A DNA stretch of 45,245 nt from Ruegeria spongiae. Lineage in GTDB: Bacteria > Pseudomonadota > Alphaproteobacteria > Rhodobacterales > Rhodobacteraceae. The notes beneath the pieces are model-generated. The model saw only the letters and a program-made list of their open reading frames with translations, was not told where the DNA came from and did not search any database. Location of the stretch: assembly GCF_023502395.1 (NCBI RefSeq), contig NZ_JAMFMB010000031.1, forward strand, positions 1 to 45,245, written 5' to 3'. The stretch's first letter is position 1; each line of letters starts with the position of its first letter. Below are positions 6,167-15,581 of the stretch, in pieces. A program made the position numbers and the translations under genes.

Positions 6167-8581
6167 TCAGTGCGCGGTCGCAACAGGCCCCTGCCCGGAC
6201 GCAGCCGTTGTGGCGCGGGCTGCAGCGGCCTCTTCCTCGGCTGCCTCATCCCATTCGATGGGTTCGGGCGTTGAGATCAGCGCATGTTTCAGCACCTCGG
6301 ACACATGGGCCACCGGGATGATATCGAGTCCTTCCTTCACATTGTCGGGAATCTCGGGCAGGTCCTTTTCGTTTTCCTGCGGGATCAGCACTGTCTTGAT
6401 TCCACCACGCAGAGCCGCAAGCAGTTTCTCCTTGAGCCCGCCGATGGCCAGCGCATTGCCGCGCAGAGTGACCTCGCCGGTCATGGCGATATCCTTGCGC
6501 ACCGGGATTCCGGTCAGCACCGACACGATCGAGGTCACCATGGCCAGACCGGCGCTGGGGCCGTCCTTGGGCGTGGCCCCCTCGGGCACGTGCACATGGA
6601 TATCCCAATTGTCAAAGCGCGTCGGTTTGATGCCAATCTGCGGGCTGATCGAGCGCACATAGCTCGAGGCCGCCTCGATGGATTCCTTCATCACGTCGCC
6701 CAGCTTGCCGGTGGTCTTCATCCGGCCCTTGCCCGGCAGGCGCAGCGCTTCGATCGACAGCAACTCGCCCCCCACCGATGTATAGGCCAACCCGGTGACA
6801 ACACCGACCTGATCCTCGACTTCGGCGAGACCATAGCGGAATTTCGGCACGCCCAGGAAGTCATCCAGATTGTCTGGCGTCACCTCGATTGACTCGGCCT
6901 CTTTCTTGATGATCCTGGTCAGCGATTTCCGGGCCACCTTGGCGATCTCACGTTCCAGATTCCGCACCCCCGCCTCGCGGGTATAGGTGCGGATCATCTC
7001 GGTCAGCGCCTCGTCGGTCAGGGCGAATTCCTTGTTCTTCAGCCCGTGGTTCTTGACCTGCTTGCTGATCAGATGCTGCTTGGCGATCTCACGCTTTTCA
7101 TCCTCGGTGTAGCCGGCCAGCGGAATGATCTCCATCCGGTCGAGCAGCGGCCCGGGCATGTTGTAACTGTTCGAGGTGGTCAGGAACATCACGTTGCTGA
7201 GGTCATATTCGACCTCCAGATAGTGATCCATGAAAGTGTTGTTCTGTTCCGGGTCCAGCACCTCGAGCATGGCCGAGGCCGGGTCACCGCGGAAATCCTG
7301 CCCCATCTTGTCGATCTCATCCAGCAAGATCAGCGGGTTGGTTGTCTTGGCCTTTTTCAGCGCCTGAACGATCTTGCCCGGCATGGAACCGATATAGGTC
7401 CGGCGATGGCCGCGAATTTCGGATTCGTCCCGAACGCCGCCCAGAGAGATGCGAATGAACTCGCGCCCCGTCGCCCTGGCAACGGACTTGCCAAGCGAGG
7501 TCTTGCCCACACCCGGAGGGCCTACAAGGCACAGGATCGGGCCTTTCAGCTTTTTCGAACGTTGCTGCACCGCCAGATATTCGACGATCCGCTCCTTGAC
7601 CTTCTCAAGCCCGTAATGATCGTCATCAAGGATCTGCTGCGCCTTGCCGAGGTCTTTTTTTACGCGCGACTTGGTGCCCCAGGGAATCGACAGAATCCAG
7701 TCGAGATAGTTGCGCACCACCGTGGCTTCAGCCGACATCGGGCTCATGTTCTTGAGCTTCTTCAGCTCGCCCTCGGCTTTCTCGCGGGCCTCTTTCGACA
7801 GTTTGGTCTCGGCAATCTTGGCTTCCAGCTCGGCAACTTCATTGCCGCCATCCTCGCTGTCGCCCAACTCCTTCTGAATGGCCTTCATCTGCTCATTCAG
7901 ATAATATTCGCGCTGGGTCTTCTCCATCTGGGATTTGACCCGCGTCTTGATCTTCTTCTCGACCTGCAGAACAGACATTTCGCCCTGCATCAGCCCATAG
8001 ACCTTCTCCAGCCGCTCGCTGACGCTCAGCGTTTCCAGAAGGTCCTGTTTCTGATCCACCTCAATGCCCAGATGGCCCGCGACAAGATCGGCCAGCTTCG
8101 CCGGTTCCGAGGATTCGCCGACAGCGGCCAGCGCCTCTTCGGGGATGTTCTTGCGCACCTTGGCATAGCGTTCGAACTCGTCGCCGACCGAACGCAGCAG
8201 CGCCTCGGTGGTGGTCACGTCGCCAGGAATTTCGATCAGATATTCGGCGCGCGCCTCAAAGAAATCCTCGTTCTCCAGAAACTCGGTGATCTGCACCCGC
8301 GCCTGCCCTTCAACCAACACCTTAACGGTACCATCGGGCAGTTTCAGCAATTGCAGCACGTTCGCCAGAACACCCACCGTAAAGATGCCATCAGCTTCGG
8401 GGTCGTCGACCGCCGGGTCGATCTGGCTGGACAACAGGATCTGCTTGTCGTCCTGCATCACCTCTTCCAGCGCGCGGACCGATTTCTCGCGGCCCACGAA
8501 AAGCGGTACGATCATGTGCGGAAACACCACGATGTCGCGCAAAGGCAGGACGGGGTAGGACGAGTTGAGAGGCTCTTGCAT
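6167..8581 (-). CDS. lon: ATP-dependent protease La (Lon)
   Basis: An 804-residue Lon protease, which degrades misfolded and short-lived regulatory proteins in the cytosol as a hexamer. The N-terminal substrate-binding domain starts at VLPLRDIVVFPHMIVPLF (11-28), followed by the helical linker. The AAA+ module has Walker A GPPGVGKTS (354-362) and Walker B ILLDEIDK. The C-terminal protease domain has the catalytic Ser676 (DGPSAG) and Lys719 (GGLKEK), spaced as in E. coli Lon. A short acidic/Ala-rich tail ends the protein. Length and motifs are standard. A sigma-32-type promoter lies about 75 bases upstream, so heat-shock control is likely. Confidence 0.98.
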   Translation of the reverse strand: MQEPLNSSYPVLPLRDIVVFPHMIVPLFVGREKSVRALEEVMQDDKQILLSSQIDPAVDDPEADGIFTVGVLANVLQLLKLPDGTVKVLVEGQARVQITEFLENEDFFEARAEYLIEIPGDVTTTEALLRSVGDEFERYAKVRKNIPEEALAAVGESSEPAKLADLVAGHLGIEVDQKQDLLETLSVSERLEKVYGLMQGEMSVLQVEKKIKTRVKSQMEKTQREYYLNEQMKAIQKELGDSEDGGNEVAELEAKIAETKLSKEAREKAEGELKKLKNMSPMSAEATVVRNYLDWILSIPWGTKSRVKKDLGKAQQILDDDHYGLEKVKERIVEYLAVQQRSKKLKGPILCLVGPPGVGKTSLGKSVARATGREFIRISLGGVRDESEIRGHRRTYIGSMPGKIVQALKKAKTTNPLILLDEIDKMGQDFRGDPASAMLEVLDPEQNNTFMDHYLEVEYDLSNVMFLTTSNSYNMPGPLLDRMEIIPLAGYTEDEKREIAKQHLISKQVKNHGLKNKEFALTDEALTEMIRTYTREAGVRNLEREIAKVARKSLTRIIKKEAESIEVTPDNLDDFLGVPKFRYGLAEVEDQVGVVTGLAYTSVGGELLSIEALRLPGKGRMKTTGKLGDVMKESIEAASSYVRSISPQIGIKPTRFDNWDIHVHVPEGATPKDGPSAGLAMVTSIVSVLTGIPVRKDIAMTGEVTLRGNALAIGGLKEKLLAALRGGIKTVLIPQENEKDLPEIPDNVKEGLDIIPVAHVSEVLKHALISTPEPIEWDEAAEEEAAAARATTAASGQGPVATAH

Positions 8582-8660
8582 GCTCTTTCCTTATCATTGG
8601 CAAGACGGCGCGGGTCCCTGATGCAGGCAACCTCTGGCCATCTCCGGTCTAAGAGGGGTG

Positions 8661-8689
8661 AAATGGGGCGCGAGCGCTCACATTTCAAC
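8661..8689 (-). promoter_or_regulatory. Sigma-32 (heat-shock) promoter of lon
   Basis: On the minus strand GTTGAAA (8683-8689) and CCCCATTT (8661-8668) are separated by 14 bases. This matches the known RpoH consensus CTTGAAA - 13-15 bases - CCCCATNT except for the first base. It lies about 80 bases upstream of the lon start, and lon is a classical RpoH target. Confidence 0.7.
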
Positions 8690-8835
8690 CTTACCTGTAC
8701 GCGACCCACAATGGCGCGAAGCCCGAAGAGCCGCAAGGCGATAACGTGTCACATTCGGGCAAAACCACGCGATACGGGACGGCGGGCGGGGCGATCCGCG
8801 CACCGCGCGGGAGCGCCGTTTCGCAGTCCCAAAAA

Positions 8836-9243
8836 TCAAAAAACCGATTGCACCGCGCGCGAAAGAAAAAACCCGTGACCATCCAGATTGCGGCAATCGA
8901 GCCCCTTGCGCGAGGAATGGCAGGTAAACCCGCCAAACCGCCCGGTAATGCCATACTCAGCCCGATCATAGCCACCCCGGCTGTGGTTGAGCGGCGCGCA
9001 AAGCATCTGCACCGGGCCGGTATCATACATCAAAAAACTGTGCCCCCAATCCGAGGCGCAGCTTGCCGGGCGTGGCAATGCGGGGGGTCCATATCGCTCA
9101 ATGATGGTGCATTCCAGATCCGACGAGCCAGCCCCCTGCCCCACCACGCATTGAATGTTCTCCGACGGGGTCTCAAAAGTCCAGACATCCGCCAGGACCG
9201 GCGCAGAAAAGACCAGAAAACAAAAGGAAAAAATGCGAAACAT
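8836..9243 (-). CDS. Secreted cysteine-containing protein, unknown function
   Basis: 135 residues from an ATG preceded by GGAGGGG; an upstream ATG at 9279 lacks a site. The first 18 residues (MFRIFSFCFLVFSAPVLA) are a signal peptide with cleavage before DVWTF. The mature part has six cysteines, compatible with disulfides in the periplasm, and motifs such as WTFETPSENIQC and FTCHSSRKGLDC. I recall proteins of this kind as small conserved secreted proteins in Rhodobacterales (DUF6636-like), but the assignment is tentative. It stands alone between lon and tgt. Confidence 0.7.
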   Translation of the reverse strand: MFRIFSFCFLVFSAPVLADVWTFETPSENIQCVVGQGAGSSDLECTIIERYGPPALPRPASCASDWGHSFLMYDTGPVQMLCAPLNHSRGGYDRAEYGITGRFGGFTCHSSRKGLDCRNLDGHGFFLSRAVQSVF

Positions 9244-9342
9244 GTGACCCCTCCAATACAAAAGGCACTCGGAAAACACCGGCTGAAATTCACCGCCAGT
9301 CTAACCTGGGATCACACATTTGTCACTTTGGGTGCCGTGCTC

Positions 9343-10491
<1,149 letters not shown>

Positions 10492-10542
10492 TCAACCGGG
10501 CGGGATGTGCCCGATCAGCCTCGCCAATGCAAGGGCACCGCT

Positions 10543-11454
10543 TCAGTGCAGCGATGCGATCCTGCTGGTCAGCAAGTGCATGACCGCTTGCGTATCCATG
10601 TCCCGGCAGACCGAGACCCGAGGGCGATCCTCGGCAGGCTCGGTCGCACCTGCGCGATCCCCGTCCGAGGGCACGCGGATACCACTCTCAACCATCTCGA
10701 AGAGGTCCGGATGTGTGCAGGCCACCACGGCTGTCGGGTCCTGCAACCCGCAGCCATCAATTCCCAGGGTGACGCAAAAGAAGTTCAGATGAGATTGCAC
10801 CGCCCGGTTCAGAAACCCGCCCACCATCGGCGACGCCGCCGACAAAACCGCGAAATCCGCGATGCCATAGAGCGGCTTGAGCGTCACATCCAGCCCAACA
10901 AGCGTAATCGGCAGACCCGAGGCGAACACCGCGTCCGCGGCAAGCGGATCGCTCAGCATGTTGGCCTCGGCGGCGTCGGTGGCATTGCCGGGTCCTGCAA
11001 CCGCGCCACCAAGCACGATCACCCGGCCCGGCATCCGGGAGAATTCGGGGTCCAGTGCCAGCGCCTCGGCGATGTTGGTCAGCGGCCCCAACGCAATGAT
11101 GGTCAGGTCCTCGCCATGTTCGCGCGCCATGCGCAGCAGAAACTCGGCGGCGGGTTCGGCGTGCTCGACGCCCAGATCGGGAATTTCGGTCACATCGCCG
11201 AACCCCTGGCTGCCATGCAGATGGCCGCTGGGCTGAAAATGCGTTGCCCCCAGCGGTGCCTCTGCCCCGCGCGCCACCGGAATGTCGAGCTTGAGCAGAT
11301 CAGCCAGATAGCGCGCGTTGCGGCTGGCCCGAGAGATATCGGCATTGCCGTAGATCGTGGTCAATCCGACCAGATCGATTTCGGGCGCGGCGGCGGCATA
11401 GGCGATGGCAAGCGCATCATCAATGCCGGGATCGGTATCGAGAATGACCTTCAT
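10543..11454 (-). CDS. Inosine-uridine preferring nucleoside hydrolase
   Basis: 303 residues of the IUNH family, which hydrolyse the N-glycosidic bond of nucleosides for purine/pyrimidine salvage. The calcium-binding signature DTDPGIDDA is at residues 6-14. Also visible are TIYGN, the central IIALGPLTNIA, VVLGGA, and a late DPTAVVA motif that supplies the last metal ligand. The substrate base cannot be told from sequence. It is upstream of tgt on the same strand and divergent from the SPFH gene. Confidence 0.9.
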   Translation of the reverse strand: MKVILDTDPGIDDALAIAYAAAAPEIDLVGLTTIYGNADISRASRNARYLADLLKLDIPVARGAEAPLGATHFQPSGHLHGSQGFGDVTEIPDLGVEHAEPAAEFLLRMAREHGEDLTIIALGPLTNIAEALALDPEFSRMPGRVIVLGGAVAGPGNATDAAEANMLSDPLAADAVFASGLPITLVGLDVTLKPLYGIADFAVLSAASPMVGGFLNRAVQSHLNFFCVTLGIDGCGLQDPTAVVACTHPDLFEMVESGIRVPSDGDRAGATEPAEDRPRVSVCRDMDTQAVMHLLTSRIASLH

Positions 11455-11495
11455 TCCGCAAACCTACGACAGGATATGCCATTCTCAAACCCTGA

Positions 11496-11516
11496 TTTTG
11501 CGCACTTGGCGCAAAA
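11496..11516. promoter_or_regulatory. Inverted repeat between divergent genes
   Basis: TTTTGCGC and GCGCAAAA form a perfect 8-bp inverted repeat around a 5-base loop, 42 bases upstream of the nucleoside hydrolase start. Without a following T tract in either useful direction, an operator is more likely than a terminator. Confidence 0.35.
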
Positions 11517-11626
11517 AACCGCTATATGTAGACTTGGCGCGGATCTTTGGCGAAACACGGTTAGGACTTGAAGCAACCGCGAAACCCGCCATACCTGTCT
11601 TGAAATCGGACGACTCAACCCCCAAA

Positions 11627-11644
11627 TGTATACTATAGTACACA
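11627..11644. promoter_or_regulatory. Palindrome overlapping probable -10 region of the SPFH operon
   Basis: TGTATACTATAGTACACA is an 18-base near-perfect palindrome containing two -10-like hexamers (TATACT, TATAGT), ending 16 bases before the SPFH start. It may be a -10 region covered by an operator, but no well-spaced -35 box was found. Confidence 0.35.
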
Positions 11645-11660
11645 AAAAATAGGAGCCTCA

Positions 11661-12554
11661 ATGTCAGAAGACGCGATCCTCGAACTGGTTTCGTCCAATA
11701 TCCTTTACCTGCTGGCTGCGATCCTGATCGTCCTGGTAATCTTCAAGGGCATCAAGATCGTGCCGCAATCCGAGAAATACGTGATCGAACGCTTTGGCCG
11801 ACTGCATTCCGTGCTTGGGCCGGGGATCAACTTTATCGTCCCGTTTCTGGATGTTGCGCGGCACAAGATATCCATCCTGGAACGCCAACTGCCCAACGCG
11901 ACGCAGGATGCGATCACCAAGGACAATGTGCTGGTGCAGATCGATACCTCGGTCTTCTACCGCATTCTCGAGCCGGAAAAGACCGTCTACCGCATCCGCG
12001 AGGTGGATGGTGCGATTGCCACCACAGTGGCCGGGATCGTGCGGGCCGAGATCGGCAAGATGGATCTGGACGAGGTGCAGTCAAACCGCTCGCAACTGAT
12101 CACCCGCATTCAGGAAAGCGTCGAAACCGCCGTCGATGACTGGGGGATCGAGGTGACGCGCGCGGAAATTCTCGACGTCAATCTGGATCAGGCCACCCGC
12201 GACGCGATGCTGCAGCAGCTCAACGCCGAACGCGCCCGCCGCGCGCAGGTGACCGAGGCCGAGGGCATGAAACGCTCGGTCGAATTGCAGGCTGATGCCG
12301 AGCTTTATGCTGCAGAACAAAGCGCCAAGGCACGCCGGGTGCAGGCCGACGCCGAGGCTTACGCCACCGAAGTGGTCGCCCGCGCCATAAAGGATAACGG
12401 CATCGAGGCGGCGCAATATCAGGTCGCGCTGAAACAGGTCGAGGCGCTGAACGCGCTTGGGGGTGGTGAGGGCAAACAGACAATCGTGCTGCCCGCCAAC
12501 GCGATAGAGGCCTTTGGCGATGCCTTCAAGATGCTGAAAGGAGGCCGCGCATGA
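11661..12554 (+). CDS. SPFH/stomatin-like membrane protein (QmcA type)
   Basis: 297 residues. One N-terminal membrane span (about 12-30, ILYLLAAILIVLVIFKGIKI) is followed by the SPFH/band-7 domain (VPQSEKYVIERFGR to about 200) and a long Ala/Glu-rich coiled coil (AERARRAQVTEAEG and following). These proteins form large membrane-bound cages that organise microdomains and assist FtsH or other quality-control proteases. AGGAG lies 6 bases before the ATG. The stop overlaps the start of the NfeD gene by 4 bases; SPFH and NfeD genes are a known functional pair. Confidence 0.93.
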   Translation: MSEDAILELVSSNILYLLAAILIVLVIFKGIKIVPQSEKYVIERFGRLHSVLGPGINFIVPFLDVARHKISILERQLPNATQDAITKDNVLVQIDTSVFYRILEPEKTVYRIREVDGAIATTVAGIVRAEIGKMDLDEVQSNRSQLITRIQESVETAVDDWGIEVTRAEILDVNLDQATRDAMLQQLNAERARRAQVTEAEGMKRSVELQADAELYAAEQSAKARRVQADAEAYATEVVARAIKDNGIEAAQYQVALKQVEALNALGGGEGKQTIVLPANAIEAFGDAFKMLKGGRA

Positions 12555-12829
12555 TCCTTGATCTGGTCCTGCTCTGGTGGGTCTGGATGGCGTTTGCGCT
12601 GGTGCTGGTGATCCTGGAGGTCGCCATTCCCGGCTTCATCTTCCTCGGCTTCGCCATCGGGGCGGCAATCACCGGGCTGCTGGTTCTGTTCTCGCTCTTC
12701 ACCATGGGGGCTGCGGTTCTGCTGCTGATTTTTGCCGGACTGTCGCTGCTGGCCTGGCTTGGCCTGCGGCATTTCTTCGCCCTGCCCGCCGGGCAGGTGA
12801 AAAAATTCGATCGCGACATCAACGACTGA
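12551..12829 (+). CDS. Short NfeD-like membrane protein
   Basis: 92 residues, almost all hydrophobic: spans at about 5-25 (with the NfeD-type WVWMAFALVLVILEVAIPGF), 31-50 and 54-74. It ends soon after the third span (PAGQVKKFDRDIND) and therefore lacks the soluble OB-fold domain that usual NfeD proteins (about 140-150 residues) carry. The gene overlaps its SPFH partner by 4 bases and is followed by a terminator, so this is the full operon end rather than a cut-off gene. It probably helps assemble the SPFH complex. Confidence 0.88.
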   Translation: MILDLVLLWWVWMAFALVLVILEVAIPGFIFLGFAIGAAITGLLVLFSLFTMGAAVLLLIFAGLSLLAWLGLRHFFALPAGQVKKFDRDIND

Positions 12830-12830
12830 A

Positions 12831-12859
12831 AAACCCGCGACTTTTCAGGTCGCGGGTTT
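12831..12859 (+). terminator. Rho-independent terminator of the SPFH/NfeD operon
   Basis: AAACCCGCGAC (12831-12841) pairs perfectly with GTCGCGGGTTT (12849-12859) around a 7-base loop, directly after the NfeD stop. The A/T-ended stem allows it to work in both directions. Confidence 0.8.
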
Positions 12860-12880
12860 CAATCATGAGTGGTGCGCGGA

Positions 12881-13063
12881 TCAACCCTGATGAGGCCCGC
12901 GCATGCTGATGATTGCACGGCGCACCGCCTGCCAGTCCTGGGCCTCGGCATCCTGCCCCTTATCCTTGCAATCCTGTATTTTCCGGGCAATCTCGGCCTC
13001 GGCCTTGGGCCCCTGCGCGGTATAAAGCGCGCGTGCATATTCCGTTGTCTTGACCATATCCAT
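12881..13063 (-). CDS. Small conserved-type hypothetical protein
   Basis: 60 residues, helical and charged (EYARALYTAQGPKAEAEIAR and following). GGGAGGA lies 8-9 bases upstream of the ATG, a strong start. From memory, proteins of this kind occur widely in Rhodobacteraceae, but I know no function. It is convergent with the NfeD gene and divergent from the DUF59 gene. Confidence 0.7.
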   Translation of the reverse strand: MDMVKTTEYARALYTAQGPKAEAEIARKIQDCKDKGQDAEAQDWQAVRRAIISMRGPHQG

Positions 13064-13245
13064 CGCAGTTCGTCCTCCCGCTTTGGTTCTGCGCTACATG
13101 TGTGATCCCTCGCGCAAGAACCACCATAGCACGAAATCCGCGCGACTTGCATACGGGGAAAACCGGATACAAGGCGGCCTGGCTCCTCTGGACGCCCCGC
13201 CTCGCTTTCCCTATATAATCACTCAAGTTAGAAACCGAGGCCCGA

Positions 13246-13608
13246 ATGACCAACACCAATGAACATATGGAAGGTGTGCCGCTGATTGCGCCCTCTTCCG
13301 TTGGCCACCCGCTATACGAGCCGGTGGTCGAGGCCTGCCGTTCCGTCTATGACCCTGAAATTCCGGTCAATATCTATGAGCTGGGGCTGATCTACACGAT
13401 CGACATCAGCGACCAGAACGAGGTCAGGGTGATCATGAGCCTGACCGCACCAGGCTGTCCGGTGGCCGGTGAGATGCCGGGCTGGGTGGCCGAGGCGATC
13501 GAACCGCTGGCTGGCGTCAAGCAGGTCGAGGTGGAACTGACCTGGGAGCCGCCCTGGGGCATGGAGATGATGTCGGATGAAGCCCGGCTGGAACTTGGCT
13601 TCATGTAA
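13246..13608 (+). CDS. MIP18/DUF59-family Fe-S assembly protein (SufT-like)
   Basis: 120 residues of the DUF59/MIP18 family. Landmarks are VYDPEIPVNIYELGLIY (34-50), the reactive Cys71 in TAPGCPVAGEM, and the C-terminal WEPPWGMEMMSDEARLELG. Related proteins (SufT, human CIAO2) help mature Fe-S proteins. The A-type carrier gene follows 156 bases downstream on the same strand, which supports this role. The other suf genes are not in the window. Confidence 0.9.
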   Translation: MTNTNEHMEGVPLIAPSSVGHPLYEPVVEACRSVYDPEIPVNIYELGLIYTIDISDQNEVRVIMSLTAPGCPVAGEMPGWVAEAIEPLAGVKQVEVELTWEPPWGMEMMSDEARLELGFM

Positions 13609-13616
13609 AGAACCAC

Positions 13617-13658
13617 GCGCAACCTTTTGATCTGTATGCGTAACCTTTTGATCTGGAT
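13617..13658. repeat. Two-copy 21-bp tandem repeat
   Basis: Two 21-base units (13617-13637 and 13638-13658), each starting GCG and containing AACCTTTTGATCTG, differ at two positions. A partial third unit (GCGTAA) follows. It lies between the DUF59 and A-type carrier genes. Confidence 0.8.
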
Positions 13659-13764
13659 GCGTAAATTGAACCCAATACTCGCAGTATCCCTGATCTGGCA
13701 AGCCCCCCTTGAGACAGGGCCGCAGACAGCCTAGATTCAGTGTGACGCGTAGACGGAGACTTTC

Positions 13765-14130
13765 ATGTTCGGCATTCCCGGCAAACAGGCGGTGACGATG
13801 ACACCGCGCGCCGCAGCGCAGATCGCCAAGCTGATGGCCAAGGGCGGGCATTCGGGCCTGCGCATCGGCGTCAAGAAAGGCGGCTGCGCGGGCATGGAAT
13901 ATACCATGGATTACGTCGACGCCTCTGAATCCCATGACGAGGTGGTGGAGCAAGACGGCGCGCGCGTGTTGATCGCGCCGATGGCGCAGATGTTCCTATT
14001 CGGCACCGAGATCGACTATGAGGTCTCACTGCTGGAATCGGGGTTCAAATTCAAGAACCCCAACGTGGTCGATGCCTGCGGCTGCGGCGAGTCGATCAAG
14101 TTCGACGAAAGCCTGCCCGCGACCAAGTAA
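13765..14130 (+). CDS. A-type iron-sulfur carrier (IscA/SufA/ErpA family)
   Basis: 121 residues with the HesB/IscA fold and the three cluster-binding cysteines: Cys41 (KGGCAG), Cys105 and Cys107 (DACGCGES). These proteins hold and pass on 2Fe-2S or 4Fe-4S clusters to target enzymes. Length and motif are standard; which of SufA, IscA or ErpA it represents is not clear. It pairs with the upstream MIP18 gene. It could supply Fe-S enzymes such as CysI and CysH encoded elsewhere in the window, but that is inference. Confidence 0.93.
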   Translation: MFGIPGKQAVTMTPRAAAQIAKLMAKGGHSGLRIGVKKGGCAGMEYTMDYVDASESHDEVVEQDGARVLIAPMAQMFLFGTEIDYEVSLLESGFKFKNPNVVDACGCGESIKFDESLPATK

Positions 14131-14133
14131 CGC

Positions 14134-15414
14134 TTATTGAAACGCGGCAACCGGTGGCGCGTCGGCCAGAACCGGGCGGCGTGTCAACAGGCTGCGCCGG
14201 GCCTCGTCGGTCCGGCCAAGCTTCAGCAACACATTCACATAGGTCAGCTCCAACAGGTCCCGCTGCGCCCGGCTGCCGCCCAACCGTTCGGTGCGCGCCA
14301 TCGCCTGCGACAGGTCGGTTAGCGCTCCGGCCCAATCCTCACGCGCAATCGCGCCCCAGGCCCGGGCGACAGGGCGCACCAGATCACCCGCAAAGCCCTT
14401 GGCGGTTTCGACAATTTTCGCCAGACGCGCACCCTCGCCCGCCATCGCATGCGCCAATGCCGCGTGCATATCGGCAAAGCTCTGGCCGGTTTCCGGAAAG
14501 CACCTTGCAGCATAGTCGCTGAGCCGCGCCCAGCGGTCCGGGTCAACGGCCAGTCCCGCAATCTGCGCGCGGTAGAGGATCGCCGCCGTATCGGTCAGCA
14601 CGTTGATGGGCAGCCCCTTGGCGGCACCGGGCGCGACACCGCTATCGACGGCTTGCCACATCGCCTCCGAATCGCCCGCATGCAGCGCCCAGAGCGCGCA
14701 ATGCCAGCTGAGATGACCATGCAGCACGGCGCGCTCGTCATAACGCTCCAGCCAATCTCCCAGATAGACGCGCCCGGCCTGCGTTTCGCCTGCCTCATAC
14801 TGCGCGTGGGCCTTGAAGTGCGACCCGTTCGCGTTCCTTGGATTCAACGCCAGCGCCTGTTCCATCAACTGCATCGACGCCTCGATCTGCCCGGTTTCAC
14901 ACAGGGAAATGGCATGGACCGACATCATCCACCAATCCTCGCCATAATGCGGCAGCAGCGCCGAGGTATAGGCGAGCAGTTCAGCCTCGCGCCCGACCTC
15001 ACCGGAGAACCCGATCAGGCCAAAGACATTGGTGCAAAGCTGCGCAACCAACGCATCCCGCGGATGGGTCCGCACATGTGACAGCACGGCGGCGCGGGCC
15101 TCAGCGGGTTTGCCCGCCAGAAGCAAGCCAAGCGCTGCAACATGCTGGCGTTCCCGGTCGCTGCCGCGCCCGGCGAGCTCTGTCGCTCGTGCCAGCGCGG
15201 CTTTGGCATCCCCCATTCTGGCTTCCATCATCAGCGCGCGGGCCAGCGCTGCATGGCCAAGGGCAAACTCGGGGTCCGCCGCGATCGCGTCTCCAAACGC
15301 CTCGGAGGCTCCGAATTCAGCCGCCAGAAACAGCGCAACACCCCGGTCATAGTGATCACGCGCCACTGAAGATCCGGTCGAAAGATCGTTTCCGTAGCGG
15401 TCTGTCATACCCAT
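14134..15414 (-). CDS. TPR-repeat protein (TTC38-like)
   Basis: 426 residues from an ATG preceded by GGAGAGGGG; an in-frame ATG 87 bases upstream has no site. The whole protein is a helical repeat array: AGEs of the type A..H..RG..LFLAAEFGASEAF..AI..DPEFALGHAALARAL are followed by many Ala/Leu-rich helix pairs. Features such as YGEDWWMMSVHAISLCETGQ and LNPRNANGSHFKAHAQYEAG resemble the tetratricopeptide protein 38 family. No catalytic motif or signal peptide is seen, so a cytosolic scaffold is likely. It is convergent with the A-type carrier gene (3 bases apart) and divergent from tpiA. Confidence 0.85.
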   Translation of the reverse strand: MGMTDRYGNDLSTGSSVARDHYDRGVALFLAAEFGASEAFGDAIAADPEFALGHAALARALMMEARMGDAKAALARATELAGRGSDRERQHVAALGLLLAGKPAEARAAVLSHVRTHPRDALVAQLCTNVFGLIGFSGEVGREAELLAYTSALLPHYGEDWWMMSVHAISLCETGQIEASMQLMEQALALNPRNANGSHFKAHAQYEAGETQAGRVYLGDWLERYDERAVLHGHLSWHCALWALHAGDSEAMWQAVDSGVAPGAAKGLPINVLTDTAAILYRAQIAGLAVDPDRWARLSDYAARCFPETGQSFADMHAALAHAMAGEGARLAKIVETAKGFAGDLVRPVARAWGAIAREDWAGALTDLSQAMARTERLGGSRAQRDLLELTYVNVLLKLGRTDEARRSLLTRRPVLADAPPVAAFQ

Positions 15415-15581
15415 GGATTGCACCCCTCTCCAATGTTCCCCAACTTCTACACTAGGCGCTGCGACACGCTTTGCACACTCCTCCGGCGCGGGTGCGGGCA
15501 TTCGGGATCAGTCAATTGTTTCGCCGTGCCGGGAGTGCTATCGGAGAAAGGACAAAGATCAATTGGGCATCGGGGACAGGC

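Noticed and set aside
7046-8878. 610-codon open frame on the plus strand
   Set aside because: It is antisense to lon, which has full domain and motif support; the long frame is an effect of GC-rich codons, and its product is His/Gln/Arg-rich without a domain.
11496-11516. Terminator between the nucleoside hydrolase and SPFH genes
   Set aside because: The hairpin lies upstream of both divergent genes and has no useful T tract, so an operator is more likely.
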